Below, in pieces: positions 13,001-22,227 of a stretch of 64,000 bases of DNA. Position 1 is the first letter of the stretch. Every line of letters begins with the position of its first letter. The stretch comes from Morinoia aosen (lineage: Eukaryota > Arthropoda > Malacostraca > Amphipoda > Talitridae). Position numbers and translations under genes: made by a program. Location of the stretch: NCBI GenBank assembly GCA_030386875.1, contig CM059578.1, positions 24,723,009 to 24,787,008 of the forward strand, given 5' to 3'. Under the pieces are notes generated by a model that did not search any database, was not told the DNA's origin, and saw nothing but the letters and a program-made list of their open reading frames with translations.

Positions 13001-13428
13001 CTCGAACACCTCACTCACTTGCTTATCAAGATCAGGTGTCCAACTCAACATCATGATACCATCAGGGTCTAAAGAAGTGCTTAACCGAGTAGATGTTTTC
13101 TGATTTTTCTTATGATTGAAAAATTATCGAGTGAGTAGCACTGCAATGACTCGATCACCTCACTCACTTGCTTATCAAGATCAGGGGTCCAACTCAACAT
13201 CATTACTCCGTCGGGATCAAGAGAGGTGCGGTGTGTGTGCTGGAGTGGGGCGGTCACATCGAGCTGGGAGAATGAGACATCGTAATTCGATGGACTGCCC
13301 ACACTGTCTTCTGAGTCGTCACTGCCATGATGATGGTCTCCGTGGTCGTGATTTTCATGAGCGCTTGATGAGAGGATCTTCGAAAACAGTGCTATGTAAA
13401 TGAAGATCTCACTCCGCAATTTACCCAT
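830..13428 (-). CDS. DBH/MOXD-like copper monooxygenase gene, seven exons visible, 3' part off window
   Basis: The gene encodes a secreted type II copper, ascorbate-dependent monooxygenase of the dopamine beta-hydroxylase / tyramine beta-hydroxylase / MOXD1 family. These enzymes hydroxylate a carbon of a phenethylamine-like or unknown substrate in the secretory pathway. The exons, in transcription order, are 13428-13168, 11832-11745, 9552-9368, about 6339-6102, 3420-3214, 2430-2276 and 1005-830. All have GT-AG borders, and reading phases agree at every join except exon 3 to 4, where the acceptor is unresolved. Domain order is signal peptide, His-rich stretch, DOMON (exons 1-3), Cu2 monooxygenase N-domain (exons 4-6) and the start of the C-domain (exon 7). 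The copper ligands HH (exon 5), HYD (exon 6) and HxH (exon 7) are intact; the Met ligand and the C-terminus are outside. MOXD-like is my preferred call over tyramine beta-hydroxylase because of the N-terminal signal peptide, but the distinction needs the missing end. Exons are clearly more GC-rich than the introns. Confidence 0.88.
1101..1154 (-). pseudogene. Partial copy of exon 7 with its acceptor
   Basis: The first 18 codons of exon 7 (PNEAGNFGIGHAINFGLT) are repeated here just upstream in transcription sense, with a cag acceptor in place of tag. Compared with the true exon there are five base differences (gga/ggc, ttt/ttc, atc/att, cac/cat, acg/acc), all silent. The similarity continues into the flanking intron (cgtc, acaaagataat) to about 1215, so this is a tandem duplication of about 150 bp with its breakpoint inside the exon. 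The copy ends without a donor and is not a full exon. Confidence 0.8.
1236..1308. mobile_element. Hairpin repeat, MITE-like
   Basis: Arms of 30 bp (1236-1265 and 1279-1308) form an imperfect inverted repeat, aattataaataagagtgcg against its complement, with a 13-bp loop. One-arm relatives of the same sequence occur near 8251, 33047 and, inverted, 11664. This supports a dispersed non-autonomous element. Confidence 0.6.
1309..1978. other. Intron, no feature seen
   Basis: AT-rich intron between exons 6 and 7. I see only a short direct repeat of tacatgtacaccccaat near 1733-1768. No coding or RNA signal. Confidence 0.5.
1979..2210. repeat. 28-bp minisatellite (about 8-9 units)
   Basis: Units of the type gagggactgatataataaga plus aagagact, varying from 24 to 32 bp. 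It sits in the intron after exon 6, about 65 bp beyond the donor. Confidence 0.85.
2276..2430 (-). CDS. Exon 6 of DBH/MOXD-like monooxygenase
   Basis: Encodes GELLPTNVGVPLG, then FQTHYDNPHL and YYTDELR. THYDNP is a hallmark of the Cu2 monooxygenase N-domain, and its His is the third CuH ligand in the family. The acceptor is tcatcaccag before GGA. The donor is gtgcgt after ctcag, at base 2275. Length 155 takes phase 0 to phase 2, which matches exons 5 and 7. Open frames that extend past either end are intronic. Confidence 0.9.
2431..2745. repeat. Duplicated acceptor-side intron segment
   Basis: The sequence just upstream of exon 6, including its acceptor (ctggtgatgagaat), occurs again from about 2566 (cctggtgacgagaat). 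The block containing ttctct and cggcaatgaacgtgcttt appears at about 2511-2560 and 2690-2745. Together this is a diverged tandem duplication of about 140-175 bp that doubles the splice acceptor region. Confidence 0.7.
2746..3213. other. Intron, no feature seen
   Basis: AT-rich intron between exons 5 and 6 with no recognisable element. Confidence 0.5.
3214..3420 (-). CDS. Exon 5 of DBH/MOXD-like monooxygenase (CuH site)
   Basis: Sixty-nine codons, phase 0 at both ends, from a ctcag acceptor to a gag|gtttgt donor. The peptide starts FSMEYGQNAREFLHHSVSFE and ends CETFFINWVVGSE. The HH pair corresponds to the two adjacent CuH ligands of the family. The C-x-T-x(4)-W run before the next exon is also typical of it. 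Cysteine residues (FEC, YEC, FCET) fit the conserved disulfides. Canonical enzymes usually have HHM here, so HHS is a local change next to the ligands. Confidence 0.9.
3421..5703. other. Long intron, no gene seen
   Basis: AT-rich, about 2.3 kb between exons 4 and 5. Short open frames on both strands lack codon bias, domains or splice signals. Nothing else is recognised. Confidence 0.5.
5704..5815. repeat. Dispersed repeat, copy 2
   Basis: Partner of 170-279, same orientation. Immediately upstream, about 5650-5715, the phrase aataaacataagtagaacatta is itself duplicated. Confidence 0.6.
5827..6084 (+). other. 85-codon open frame of doubtful status
   Basis: The frame opens just after a good acceptor-like tract (gattttctttacag, ending at 5820) and its first Met-like codon is not ATG. 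The peptide has a plausible globular composition, with runs such as FELFQAGFKRVTALAKAE. I do not recognise it. It lies antisense in the intron following exon 4 of the monooxygenase gene. It could be an exon of a nested plus-strand gene, a relic, or chance. Confidence 0.2.
6102..6339 (-). CDS. Exon 4 of DBH/MOXD-like monooxygenase, 5' border uncertain
   Basis: The 3' part is secure: PNDKKTFYWCHIEKIP is the family's N-domain entry motif (dT-x-YWC-x(4)-KLP type), followed by HQYIG and a gtgag donor at 6101. Phase 0 joins cleanly to exon 5. The 5' border is open. A phase-0 acceptor exists only at 6237 (cacaag before CCC), which would give 45 codons. The residues upstream (SLLYLW, then QRYTAKLLRFALALLPF) fit the segment that homologs carry between the DOMON domain and this motif, so the exon probably reaches about 6339 or is preceded by another small exon. 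Confidence 0.75.
6340..7209. other. Intron, little content
   Basis: AT-rich. A phrase of about 35 bp ending in gctactgtgactgaaa occurs near 6489-6525 and 6637-6672. No gene seen. Confidence 0.5.
7210..7900. repeat. 105-bp tandem repeat (5-6 units)
   Basis: Units contain atttatctgatctgatttaa, ccatttactcttaacc and catgtcaggcctaattta. The phrase atttatctga recurs at about 7456, 7561, 7666 and 7771, a spacing of 105 bp. Outer units are more diverged. It lies in the intron between exons 3 and 4. Confidence 0.9.
7903..8050 (-). pseudogene. Partial copy of exon 4 with upstream sequence
   Basis: About 150 bp matches 6203-6360 at high identity. In the exon frame it stays open from the VNIVSRSQRY segment to YETWR and then meets a stop, so the YWC motif is absent. 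Differences include four replacements (H/Y, K/E, A/T, N/D) and a few silent changes. It lies about 1.7 kb upstream of the true exon in transcription sense, directly next to the 105-bp repeat array. Confidence 0.75.
8226..8330 (+). repeat. Dispersed repeat (AATTATAAATAAAAG family)
   Basis: Shares gaattataaataaaagt and tttaatgtgatcattatctta with copies at 33045-33175 and, inverted, 11566-11664. Related to the hairpin at 1236-1308. Confidence 0.6.
8699..8845. repeat. 47-bp tandem repeat (3 units)
   Basis: Units start with gatcc-x-caGATCCC and contain cggcagcctc-tgtct. Starts are near 8701, 8747 and 8795. Confidence 0.7.
8846..9367. other. Intron, no feature seen
   Basis: Non-coding sequence of the long intron between exons 3 and 4. 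Nothing is recognised. Confidence 0.4.
9368..9552 (-). CDS. Exon 3 of DBH/MOXD-like monooxygenase (DOMON, C-terminal part)
   Basis: From a ccgcag acceptor (exon starts at 9552) to an acg|gtgagc donor. Joined to exon 2 it reads ADIVTAWVKDGRLYVQDRH, then IDDHGDW, DTHTVV and RAVNTCD. All are signature positions of the DOMON domain in DBH-like proteins (W-V-x-DG, DRH, CD). Two bases complete the split Val codon, and 183 bases then give a phase-0 end. GC content is far above the intron background. Confidence 0.92.
9553..11565. other. Intron, no gene seen
   Basis: AT-rich. A phrase with atcaaaaatactttcaggaa is duplicated near 9940-9965 and 9995-10022. No other feature supported. Confidence 0.5.
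11566..11664 (-). repeat. Dispersed repeat (AATTATAAATAAAAG family), inverted copy
   Basis: The reverse complement reads ataagtgcaaggaac, tttaatgagatcatt and tggaacgtttc. It matches 33045-33175 over about 100 bp. Confidence 0.65.
11745..11832 (-). CDS. Exon 2 of DBH/MOXD-like monooxygenase (DOMON, middle)
   Basis: Eighty-eight bases from a ctttcag acceptor to a g|gtgaga donor. It encodes EVTFTIEAQTLGWIGFGIS and then NGAMDGADI. The G-W-x-G-F-G-x-S and M-x-GADI motifs are diagnostic of DOMON domains. Phase 0 in and phase 1 out both agree with the neighbours. Confidence 0.93.
11910..12185. repeat. 59-bp tandem repeat (about 5 units)
   Basis: Units contain tatgtttacctatgctagaa, gaacaaactgaagcg and tattttgtgagtattttta. 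Starts of cctatg are near 11921, 11979, 12039, 12099 and 12157. Located in intron 1. Confidence 0.9.
12371..12395. repeat. (AT)n microsatellite
   Basis: About 12 uninterrupted AT units, five bases before the long inverted repeat. It occurs on one side only. Confidence 0.9.
12401..12855. repeat. Long inverted repeat, 223-bp arms, 9-base loop
   Basis: Arms are 12401-12623 and 12633-12855 with a spacer agcaaagaa. Base by base I found no mismatch between the arms. It lies in intron 1 of the monooxygenase gene and, if transcribed, would fold into a perfect 223-bp double strand. No transposase, terminal motif or flanking target duplication is evident. It could be a foldback element, a recent inverted duplication, or a palindromic assembly or library artefact. 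Confidence 0.95.
12935..13089 (-). pseudogene. Partial copy of exon 1 with its donor
   Basis: A tandem duplication with a period of about 155 bp. Bases 13019-13078 encode TSLDPDGIMMLSWTPDLDKQ, which differs from exon 1 by one Val/Ile change, while seven other codons differ silently. The gtgagt donor is intact. The similarity continues into the intron (gagtagcactg). There is no in-frame acceptor that would make it a clean additional exon. Confidence 0.85.
13168..13428 (-). CDS. Exon 1 of DBH/MOXD-like monooxygenase (signal peptide, His-rich stretch, start of DOMON)
   Basis: Starts at ATG 13428 and ends caa|gtgagt, 87 codons in phase 0. Residues 1-23 form a signal peptide (basic start, then IFIYIALFSKILSSSA). 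HENHDHGDHHHG follows, then an acidic DDSEDS stretch, and then the first DOMON strands ending SWTPDLDKQ. The join to EVTFTIEAQ in exon 2 is seamless. The His-rich run could bind metal, but this is inference. It is the only ATG that gives a signal peptide in this frame. Confidence 0.9.
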
Positions 13429-16400
13429 GATTGAATGAGTTCACAATATAGACTTTACTTTCGTTTTTCTTGCTTTTTCAATTACTTTGTTTCTTCTCCG
13501 TATTTTTGCTTCCTATTTTACTCGTTGTTTTTTTCTTATGACTTTTTGGTACCTACAATTGTAGAAAAATTAAACGTTTATACAGCAACTCAACACCTGT
13601 TAAAAACAATGTTTTGGGACTGAATTTGTGTATCGAATACAAATATTAATTTATTCACAGAAAAAGAAAAGACAAAAAGGTTGTTCAAAGTCATTGTGAT
13701 TCTCATTCACATCCGTAATTTTTTATGGGTATTTTGAACATTAAATGGCTTAATTAGAAGGATGAACCACCACATTCTATTCTCATTCACCCTCTCAATA
13801 TCGAAATATTACTCAGTTCATTTTTCTGATTTCTGAGTTCTGACCTTTCAGTACAGGTACTTGAAAGGAAAATTTAGCAAAAAAATTTAATGTCAAATAC
13901 TTTAAAAACTATAAACAATCCTCACTCGTGGTTGCCCTCGAGTAAATTTTTGAGACACACTGTATATTTAATATACGAAAATTAAATTTTTTACCTTCAC
14001 TCATACGTTTCCAGCTCACCAGCATAATGAAATTAAATAATTTGAATTAACTGCCAACAATAATCGTATAGATTAGTTTCTCTTGCCCATCAATTTCCTC
14101 GACGAAAGAATAAGAGACGTACCTGCCTTAATTTTGAATTGAAAACAAAATAATATCGAATTACACTCAGCTCGTGAAAAACGCAACCTTTTTAAAAATG
14201 TTTTAGTTGATAAATTATGGAAACTACATAGTAGACTGAATTAAGTTTGGGTAAACGTAGTTTATTCTAAAGTTTCATTGTATCAATGTTCATCTTTCAA
14301 AATGACCTCCGTTTTCAAATTTTTAACAAAAAACTACAGGCAACAATATGACAATAGCATGTATGTCTCCATATTCTTGAATTCACAAAATCGAAAAATG
14401 TTACTCCATTAACGCAGTTTGTCGTGCACCTCTAAGAAACATTTTTCACGTCGTGCGTGATGTAATAAGGAATATTTCCAATTGCCTTGAATTCCGGGAT
14501 AATAAAATACCCTTGCAGTTCAGAACATTGTTTCAAGAAGAGGCAGAACTCAGCCACTTAACCTTCAACTTGCCATGCAACAGCAAAAGATATCCAAGTG
14601 GCTTTAAATTCGAGTAGCATTGTTGAGACGACAGCCGCAGATCGTACGAAGTCTACGGAAATTACTACCCGGTTTCGTGCGCGAGTAACCCAATCTGTTT
14701 GCTACAAATCGTGTTCATTTCAATTTTTAGCCGTAGGAAAGAGATAGTCCACTCTCTTGTATCAACTGGCAGGTAAGCAGACGTCTGATAACAGAGCTAG
14801 CAGTTTTCCACAAATCCCTGACTTCAGAGATGATAAGACAAAATATACGCTCGAATTCACTTACGCTATCTTGTAATGACGCGAATTCAAATAACATGAT
14901 GCATTGAAAATAATAATATCTCAATATTACATTTAAATCTAATCCGTTATTCCAGACCCGATCGCAAATAAGACAATTTTTGATTATTTTGTTAATGACG
15001 TATCACCCTCTATCACGATCACATTTTGTCTCAACATGAAGCTGCTGCTGTTCTTCACAGAAGCTACGGTTCAGCAGGCTTCGCCTGAACTAGACATCAG
15101 ATGGACGACACAACCCCTGGGAAGGTCCAGAGGTCTGTCAGTGCATCACACTTCTTGATATTGTACTGCTGACCATTCGTGAGCAGAATTCATTACCAAC
15201 CAAGGTAAACTCAAATGTTGTGTTGAAAATTGTTTACAACTTTGTCTGATATAACCGAAGGTTAACGTCTAGCTGTACGGCCGTGTCAACCCATTGTAGT
15301 CTCAAGGTTTAAAACGGTGACATTCTTCTCGCTGTTGATGTCATATTAAGGAGGTATTTAACTTACTAGCTCAATGTACAAATACTATCTATATGTACAA
15401 ATACTAGGAACGTTTTTCTACGTTTTTAAGCAACGTATGGGTTTAAATAAAATAAGATCGTTGCTAGACGCAATATTATCTATAAAATTGTTTCATTTAT
15501 ACATAATGATTATACGTACTCCTGTTTTGCAAATGGAATCAACCTTTTATGACTATACTCCGGCGCTTATTGAGCGTCAACATCCACATGATTTAATCTC
15601 CATACTCCATTAGAGTTTTATTAAATAGAAACTCCCTTATTTCTTTTTAATTCTGTTCAAATTAAACGTAGTGCCAGAGGTTCCCTGTAACGGTCAAAGC
15701 TCTAAGTTACTCCACAGTTCGTTTATGCAATGAAACAAGGCAGCGGTTTGACTTCAACCGAAATATCGATTTTACTCCCAGTGGATCTTAAAGAAGGAAG
15801 AGAAATCTTATGAAAATACATAGCCAACTTTAACGCAAATTCTGAAGTAACCTTGTAAAACCTCCACCAATCATTACAGGAATGGAACAATAACAGTGAA
15901 GTGAACGTGAAAAAACTGAAAAATTCTTACTCGAATGTTAGTTAGTTGAAAACTTAGTCAGAATTGAGAGCATATTATAGATAAATAATTATCGTATTAG
16001 AAAACCTTAAAAACACAGTTTATGATCCAGCAACTTTCAACTTCTACCTCACTGTTCTTGTATAATAGAAAATTCACTGCAAAATATAATTTTGGACTTG
16101 AAATGCAGTCGAGGGCCAACTTGGCGCTGAAGATACCACTCTTTAGCGCTCACAAAAAATTGTGCACTCGAGCCCATCTTTTAATTCTGAAACATTTTAT
16201 TCAAAAACCTGTTCTAAAAATACATTAACCTGAATACGAAAAACCTTTCACAATTGAAAAGTATATGTGTTCTTTTATGGTATACACTCTCCAAAGGAAA
16301 AGGAAATTATTTTTGAAATTCAACAGCTTAAACACGAATGGTTTAGTGAAGTTCTTTGAAATTTCACGTGAACTACATGTCTTAAATTATTTTATTCATT

Positions 16401-17202
16401 CTTGAGGTAGACCGCTCATGTCAGAGTGGCGCAGCTTAAATAAAACTTGCTGTGATCTATACTTTCGAATGTCTTTCTTAATTCATGGAAAATCAAGAAG
16501 ACCAGATTTTCCTCATTAATATTATAATAAAGAAATCGTAGATGATTTAGAATGGCCTGAATTGTTGATTTCTGAGTCGAAAAAATAAATTACGGTAACA
16601 GAACTGAAGAACTTAGCAAAGGGATCCATTCTGGAGTTGTCTAAAACAAATTACTTGTCAAAACGAAATGAATAACACTGTAGATAAGAGTATATTTTGC
16701 GTAAACTCTGTTTTTTAAAAATCTTACTAAATCTCGACAGCGCAGAAATTTACCTATAGTTCTTGATGCAAATTTTGTCATTGCTGTTAAAGTCACTCAA
16801 GTAATTTATTTTAATTCGTGAAGATTTCAGAAGGAAATAATTCATTTATAATATAGGTAACAATAAATGTAATTAGATGATCTACGTATCTGAAAACGCT
16901 AATGATGATCAACAATGACTTTAAAATGATCAACAACATGATGAAATGCAAATGAAATATTTCCCAAAATAAAATGCTCTACATTCTCAACTCTACATTT
17001 TACTACATTTACACGCACGTGGAACCTTAAATATGTTCACAGACGCCACCACTGAAGATATGTTTATATGCAAAGCAGGAAGACGTGAACGCTTGATGTG
17101 TTATCCCTAATGGAGATAAAAAAGTTCTCCTTTTTCACCGTTTCAGAATAGCATTGATCGTAGACGACGGTATTTTTTTGGGGGTTGGAAACAACCCAAC
17201 TC
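13429..17202. other. Gene-free AT-rich region
   Basis: Upstream of the monooxygenase start codon. Its promoter must lie here, but I cannot place it. Only short random open frames are seen, with no repeats of note. Confidence 0.5.
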
Positions 17203-17395
17203 TGTGTTATTGAATCCCCCTCATTATTTCACCATCATCCTTTTAATACTCCCTCAACTCAGTTGTGTTTTTGAACCCCCCTCATTATTTCACCATCATC
17301 CTTTTAATACTCCCTCAACTCAGTTGTGTTTTTGAACCCCTCTCATTATTTCACCATCATCCTTTTAAGACTCCCTTAAACACTGGGTAATTTTA
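17203..17395. repeat. 61-bp tandem repeat (3 units)
   Basis: Units contain tcattatttcaccatcatcc, ttttaatactccctcaactc and gtgtttttgaa. Starts are at 17221, 17282 and 17343. Confidence 0.9.
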
Positions 17396-17530
17396 AACTG
17401 TTTTGGTTAACAGAATGGAAATTTTTCGCTTGTATGTACTATATTCAAGGTAAAATAATTTCTTACGACGGAAAATTTCGTAAGGACTATGGTTAGGAGA
17501 ACATTGCCCTCAATCATTTCTTTTCGACTA

Positions 17531-17693
17531 GTGACATGGGTATTACAAGACTCATGTGTGTGTGTATCATCTAATGTATTAATTTTAAGATATTTAAAAA
17601 CCAATGATTGTAATATTGTACAATCTCTATTGGAAGTAAAGTTTTTTTCTTTCTTTCTTTCTTTCTTTCTTTCTTTCGTTCTTTCGTTCTTGC
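17531..17693 (+). mobile_element. (CTTT)-tailed retroposon 3' end
   Basis: Shares gacatgggtattac, actcatg-gtgtgtatca, a gatatttaaaaaccaa-like phrase and tattggaa-taaa followed by a CTTT run with 54440-54575. Shorter matches to the last part occur near 43318, 57284 and 59285. The conserved end, AATAAA-like signal and simple tail suggest the 3' end of a LINE or SINE family. No coding part is present. Confidence 0.65.
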
Positions 17694-18689
17694 AGTTTTA
17701 GTTTTGAATTGATTTCTTCTGATTTTAGTTAGTGCAAATTTGCATAGGGTACCAGCTAGCTTTTTATTTTGCAATCATGAAGGAGAATAACCTCTTGTTT
17801 TTATAATGTTGAAAGAGTCATTTGTACTGACATCGTATTTCGGGTTGACGTAGCCCCAATAGCATTTTGTTAAAAGTTTTCACTCTCAGTTTTATTTTTA
17901 ACTGAGCCATGTATCATTTATACCTTAATATTACGAGTTTCAATAAGTTATATTTAATTGTATTAAATTACAATGCGTGTGTTGTTGCTTTACTGCTCTT
18001 GTATTAGCATTTGTGTATTCTTTCTAACCCACAATCTGGTGCACTCGAAAATTACTCGTTCTGATGCCCCATCACAGACGCAGCGCATGACTCAGAATCT
18101 TTGATCCAGAAAAATATTGGCTGCAACGCTCATTCGAGTTTTGTCTGGTTGGTTTGCAAAAATATGCGAGCGATTTTTAGAACACAAGCGCGATCTCTAA
18201 AAAATTAAGAAGACTAACGCAAAATATTGCCACGATGAACTTTCCTTCTAAAACACTTCAAAAAACAATGTTTCCTTCAGAAACATTGAACCGTGTCCAC
18301 GCATTTAAACTTAAGATGTTTGTTCGTAACGGTTACTTGGTACATTTTAGACCGTAAGGTACAAACAATTATTTATTACAATTACTGAAACTTGAAATAA
18401 AGAGACAAAACTTGTAACGGATGTGCACTAATTATGGCTTCTATATTAAAGCATTTTAAAAGCCAGTTTTGTTCTATTTACACTCCACGTATTACCATTG
18501 TTAGAAAGGTATTGTTTTTTCGGTTATATTCTAGAGCGACAATAACTTTATTTCAGGATACCCTACTTTACAAGAGGTAATATCTCTACAGGAACACAGA
18601 AAACCTGTCTCTGGCGAACTGATACGCACACTCTACTGTGCACTCTACAACCGAGGCTTGACAAAAAACACAATCGCTGTGGCTCTGAA
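17694..18689. other. Gene-free AT-rich region
   Basis: No feature recognised. Confidence 0.4.
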
Positions 18690-18711
18690 TAGGTTAGGTT
18701 AGGTTAGGTTA
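18690..18711. repeat. Short TTAGG-type tandem stretch
   Basis: Four aggtt units in a row at the 3' end of the minus-strand SINE. TTAGG is the arthropod telomere repeat. Four units in an interstitial place are not evidence of a telomere. Confidence 0.75.
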
Positions 18712-18992
18712 ACATCGGCCTCGTTGGGATGCTTTAATTCCAATCAAGCCTGATACATATGATCATAGCATTGGTTTTTCAAATGTCTTATAACTAACCC
18801 TATATATAGGACACCATGACGGTTCCCCCGTAAAGCCGGTACCCATTTCCGACACCTGGGTTGAGTGGGGTATTGCGCTTGAGCTTTCCCTTATACCCAA
18901 CGGGGAAAATCTCCGCGCCAGCGCCGGGATACGAACCCGCGACTCCAACATACGAGCCCGATCCCTTAACCACTGTACCACGGAGAGCACGA
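18712..18992 (-). mobile_element. tRNA-derived SINE
   Basis: Reading the minus strand, a tRNA-like head carries an A box (tggtacagtgg, 18980-18970) and a B box (ggttcgtatcc, 18938-18928). A body follows that matches 57945-58127: caataccccactc, caggtgtc-gaaatgggta, ttagttataa-acatttgaaa and tgtatcaggcttgaa-like. The 3' end abuts the TTAGG-type stretch. The open frames in it are not genes. Confidence 0.85.
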
Positions 18993-20289
18993 ATAAGGCT
19001 TTTAATGGAAAATTATGATTCGAAAGCCCAGATGAAAACGATTTTCATTTGGGGAAATACTACTTATTGAGACAGACTTAACATTGTGTAAATTGCAGGC
19101 AAAGAAACGTTTGGAAATTAGTGCAATCAAAAAATGCATTCACGAGAATCACGATTAACTATCATGACTGAATAGTTTGCGTGATCAAGCAAAAATAAAA
19201 GCAGCTGCGGGCAAAATTTTCGATGATTAAAAAAACAGAAAAATTGTTGATTTAAATCCCTATATCGTCGTCGCGGAAAACAATTAACCAGGAAGCACGA
19301 TGGTCATCATATACCTGCAGTGTGTGATGATCATCGTTGATATAAAACTCACGGGATTATCATAAACATCGAATTATTAGTTCAATATAATTTATACATC
19401 ATCATTGTGTATAAGATGATACTAAAAAGAAAAAATACTTCTGAACTTCAAAACTAAGACTTGAATTCGGTTTGTTACGAATAACAAAAATGTAAGTTAG
19501 TGTAGCGTGGATATGAAGCGTAGACAGAAAAACAGGAACACTGGAAAAATGTACATAATAAAAGATGATATGACCTACACACGATAACTGCATTATTTAG
19601 TAGATTAGTTCAGATATGATGAAATAATAGTGAGCTCGTCAAGAACGGTTCATTCAACCGTTTCTTTTCATCGATTTCCCACCTAAGTTGCTTATCGGGA
19701 CTTTTAAAAAGTTTATTTGCTGTGCAGCCTATTCCACAAAAAAGATACTTGGAGGTAATATTACACTTATAATTTGAACACTGAACACTGAACTGAACAT
19801 TCACAAAAATTAGAACATTATCTTCATGTCGAAAGCACAAAAAAATAGAGCGTTTGAAAATGACTACTATTGTCAGAAAAAAATGAAATAAAAATGTTTC
19901 AAATAAAGCCAAGATATGTCAGTACCAAAGCTTTATATGAGGAATGAGTTTTAAAATTTAACAGAGCGAGCAACGAAGGTTAATGATTTTGTATGAATAT
20001 TATAATGTAGAACGTCACCGACAGGAAAAAAATAACCCAGTAAATAATTTGTTCGTTACAACTTATGAATTATAAATATAAACTTCTCTAATGTAAATAA
20101 TTATTCCGTACTGTTTATATAGTTTACTGGAGAAACATTATTCATGTATTGTTAATTGAAAGACCTTACTGGTCACCGGCATTGAGAAAAACTAACAGAT
20201 TTAAGCACCTGCGTCCCATAATGAGGGCAGAGTTCAATGTCCACTCATGATGATCAAGTAAGTCAAGCTAGCTTCAATTTTACGTTGTT
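18993..20289. other. Gene-free AT-rich region
   Basis: No feature recognised. Open frames are AT-rich and lack domains. Confidence 0.4.
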
Positions 20290-20945
20290 TGTGAACTGAT
20301 GTAGGGAATGATGATACAGCGCTAGTGCTCTCAACTCGATGTTAAACCTCTCTTTAATAAAACCCTAAGTATTGATTAAGTTGTTCATATGGTCAAATGT
20401 TTAAATGAGTGCTCTTCCTGTTTGGAACTTGAATATTTTGCAGAAATATAAAGACTATAAAGTAGGGTGTTGTGCTACAGCGCTAGTGCTCTTAACTCGA
20501 TGTGAAACCTCTCTTTTTTCAATAAAACCCTAAGTATTGATTAAGTTGCTCTTATGATTAAATGTTAAAATGGGTGCTCTTCCTGTTTGGAACTTGAATA
20601 TTTTGCAGAAATATAAAGACTATAAAGTAGGGTGTTGTACTACAGCGCTAGTGCTCTTAACTCGATGTGAAACCTCTCTTTTTTCAATAAAATCCTAAGT
20701 ATTGATTATGTTGTTAATATAGTCAAATGTTAAAATGAGTGCTCTTCTTGTTCGGAGCTTAAATATTTATCAGAAATATATAGACTACAAAGTAGGGAAC
20801 GGTACTCCAGCGCAAGTGCTCTCAATGTGAAACTTCTCTGTACTAAAAACCTAAGTATTGATTAAGTTGTAAACTTGGCTGGTAAAATGTAAAATGTAAA
20901 TGCTTCCGTCCTGTTTGGGGCTCAAATATTTAGAAAAAATAAATT
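20290..20945. repeat. 164-bp tandem repeat (4 units)
   Basis: Units contain cagcgctagtgctctt, aaccctaagtattgattaag, tgttaaaatg-gtgctcttcc and agaaatataaagactataaa. The phrase gctag or gcaag falls at 20321, 20483, 20647 and 20812. The last unit is the most diverged. Confidence 0.92.
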
Positions 20946-22227
20946 GTTCATTAGACCTCGCTGCTTATTAGTCAGCAAAGAAGTAGCGTTGCCCAGCCTC
21001 GGCTGTGAAGGGCATTGAAGGAAGCATTTGAGTTTTAAATCTGAAATATGCACCGTTACAGAACATAATTATTCAAGATTTTGGAATTTTCAAGCCGGTA
21101 AAGCACTTTAGATCCCCCTCGGCCAAACCAATATTCCATGTTGTCCGTCTGCTGAAAAAGGTTGGGGATTTAAATAAATTAATTTTTGTCTTGTGTGGAA
21201 CCGCAAAAATACAAACTTGTAGCAGACTCAGCTCCACATAATTTAAAAAACCTTTAATAAGCTATTAGAGTAGCAGAAGTTCTTAATTAGTTTCTGTGGA
21301 ATAACACCTGATCTGATAAGATCTTTCTAGTCTTCTACCTCAGCAGGAGACTTTCTAGGGACATCGTCTGAGATTTTATGACGCCCATAAAAATGGTATC
21401 CCATAACACGTTATCGTCTTGACAGTTGCTTTTCATTCTCGCAATTAATTACATTCTCCTAGAAATAGAAGCTTCTCTGGCACTGTGTTATGTGCAGTAT
21501 TGTCTGCCGGTAAACTGACGCATTGTATCTATGTCAGCTGACAAGTATGTGGGTTTTTTAGCGAAAAATTTTACATTGGTTTTCAATTTGCATGCTCTGG
21601 TAATTTAGAATTCCTCGGCCCATAAAATTTGGCTCGTATTTTAAAAGTTCGTTCGAATGCTACTTATGGTGTTAGTAAATTAAAGAAAACTTCGGAACAG
21701 TGCAAAGTTATTTTCTTTTCTGTCCAGAAGTATGATCTAACACAATACAGGTTCGATGTATAACTTTGCGAAGGAATTCAAAAATATTTTTTCCTCTTTG
21801 CGGCAAGCTTTGCTTTAACGTTTTTACCTGGAATACATTCCATACTGTTAATCTTATTTGAAAATCGTAGCATGGTCACAAAGACAAGCAATATTGTCGT
21901 CACTTTCTTAAAAACAAAATCTCTCTACCATGCAAATTAATCGTGGAAGAAAAACGAACCCATTAAGAAAATAATTCTCTTACAATTGCTGGCAGATGTG
22001 GGTAACAATCTCATGAAAATAGATTTTTATTCTTCTGCTGGTTGAATCTTAGCCAATTTCAAAATTATCATTATGAACCCTGGCTCATTTGAGATCCATG
22101 TGTGGTGTTACCGCATGAAACCGGTACTAGACGGTTCCAACATCACTCCTGTACATCAGTAGACAACCAGAGACGTCAATAGCGATACACACCTGCTTAT
22201 TTTTTTAGAATCTGATATCCTACACTG
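20946..22227. other. Gene-free region
   Basis: No coding or RNA feature recognised. Confidence 0.4.

Noticed and set aside
18690..18711. Telomere
   Set aside because: Only four units inside unique sequence and at the edge of a SINE.
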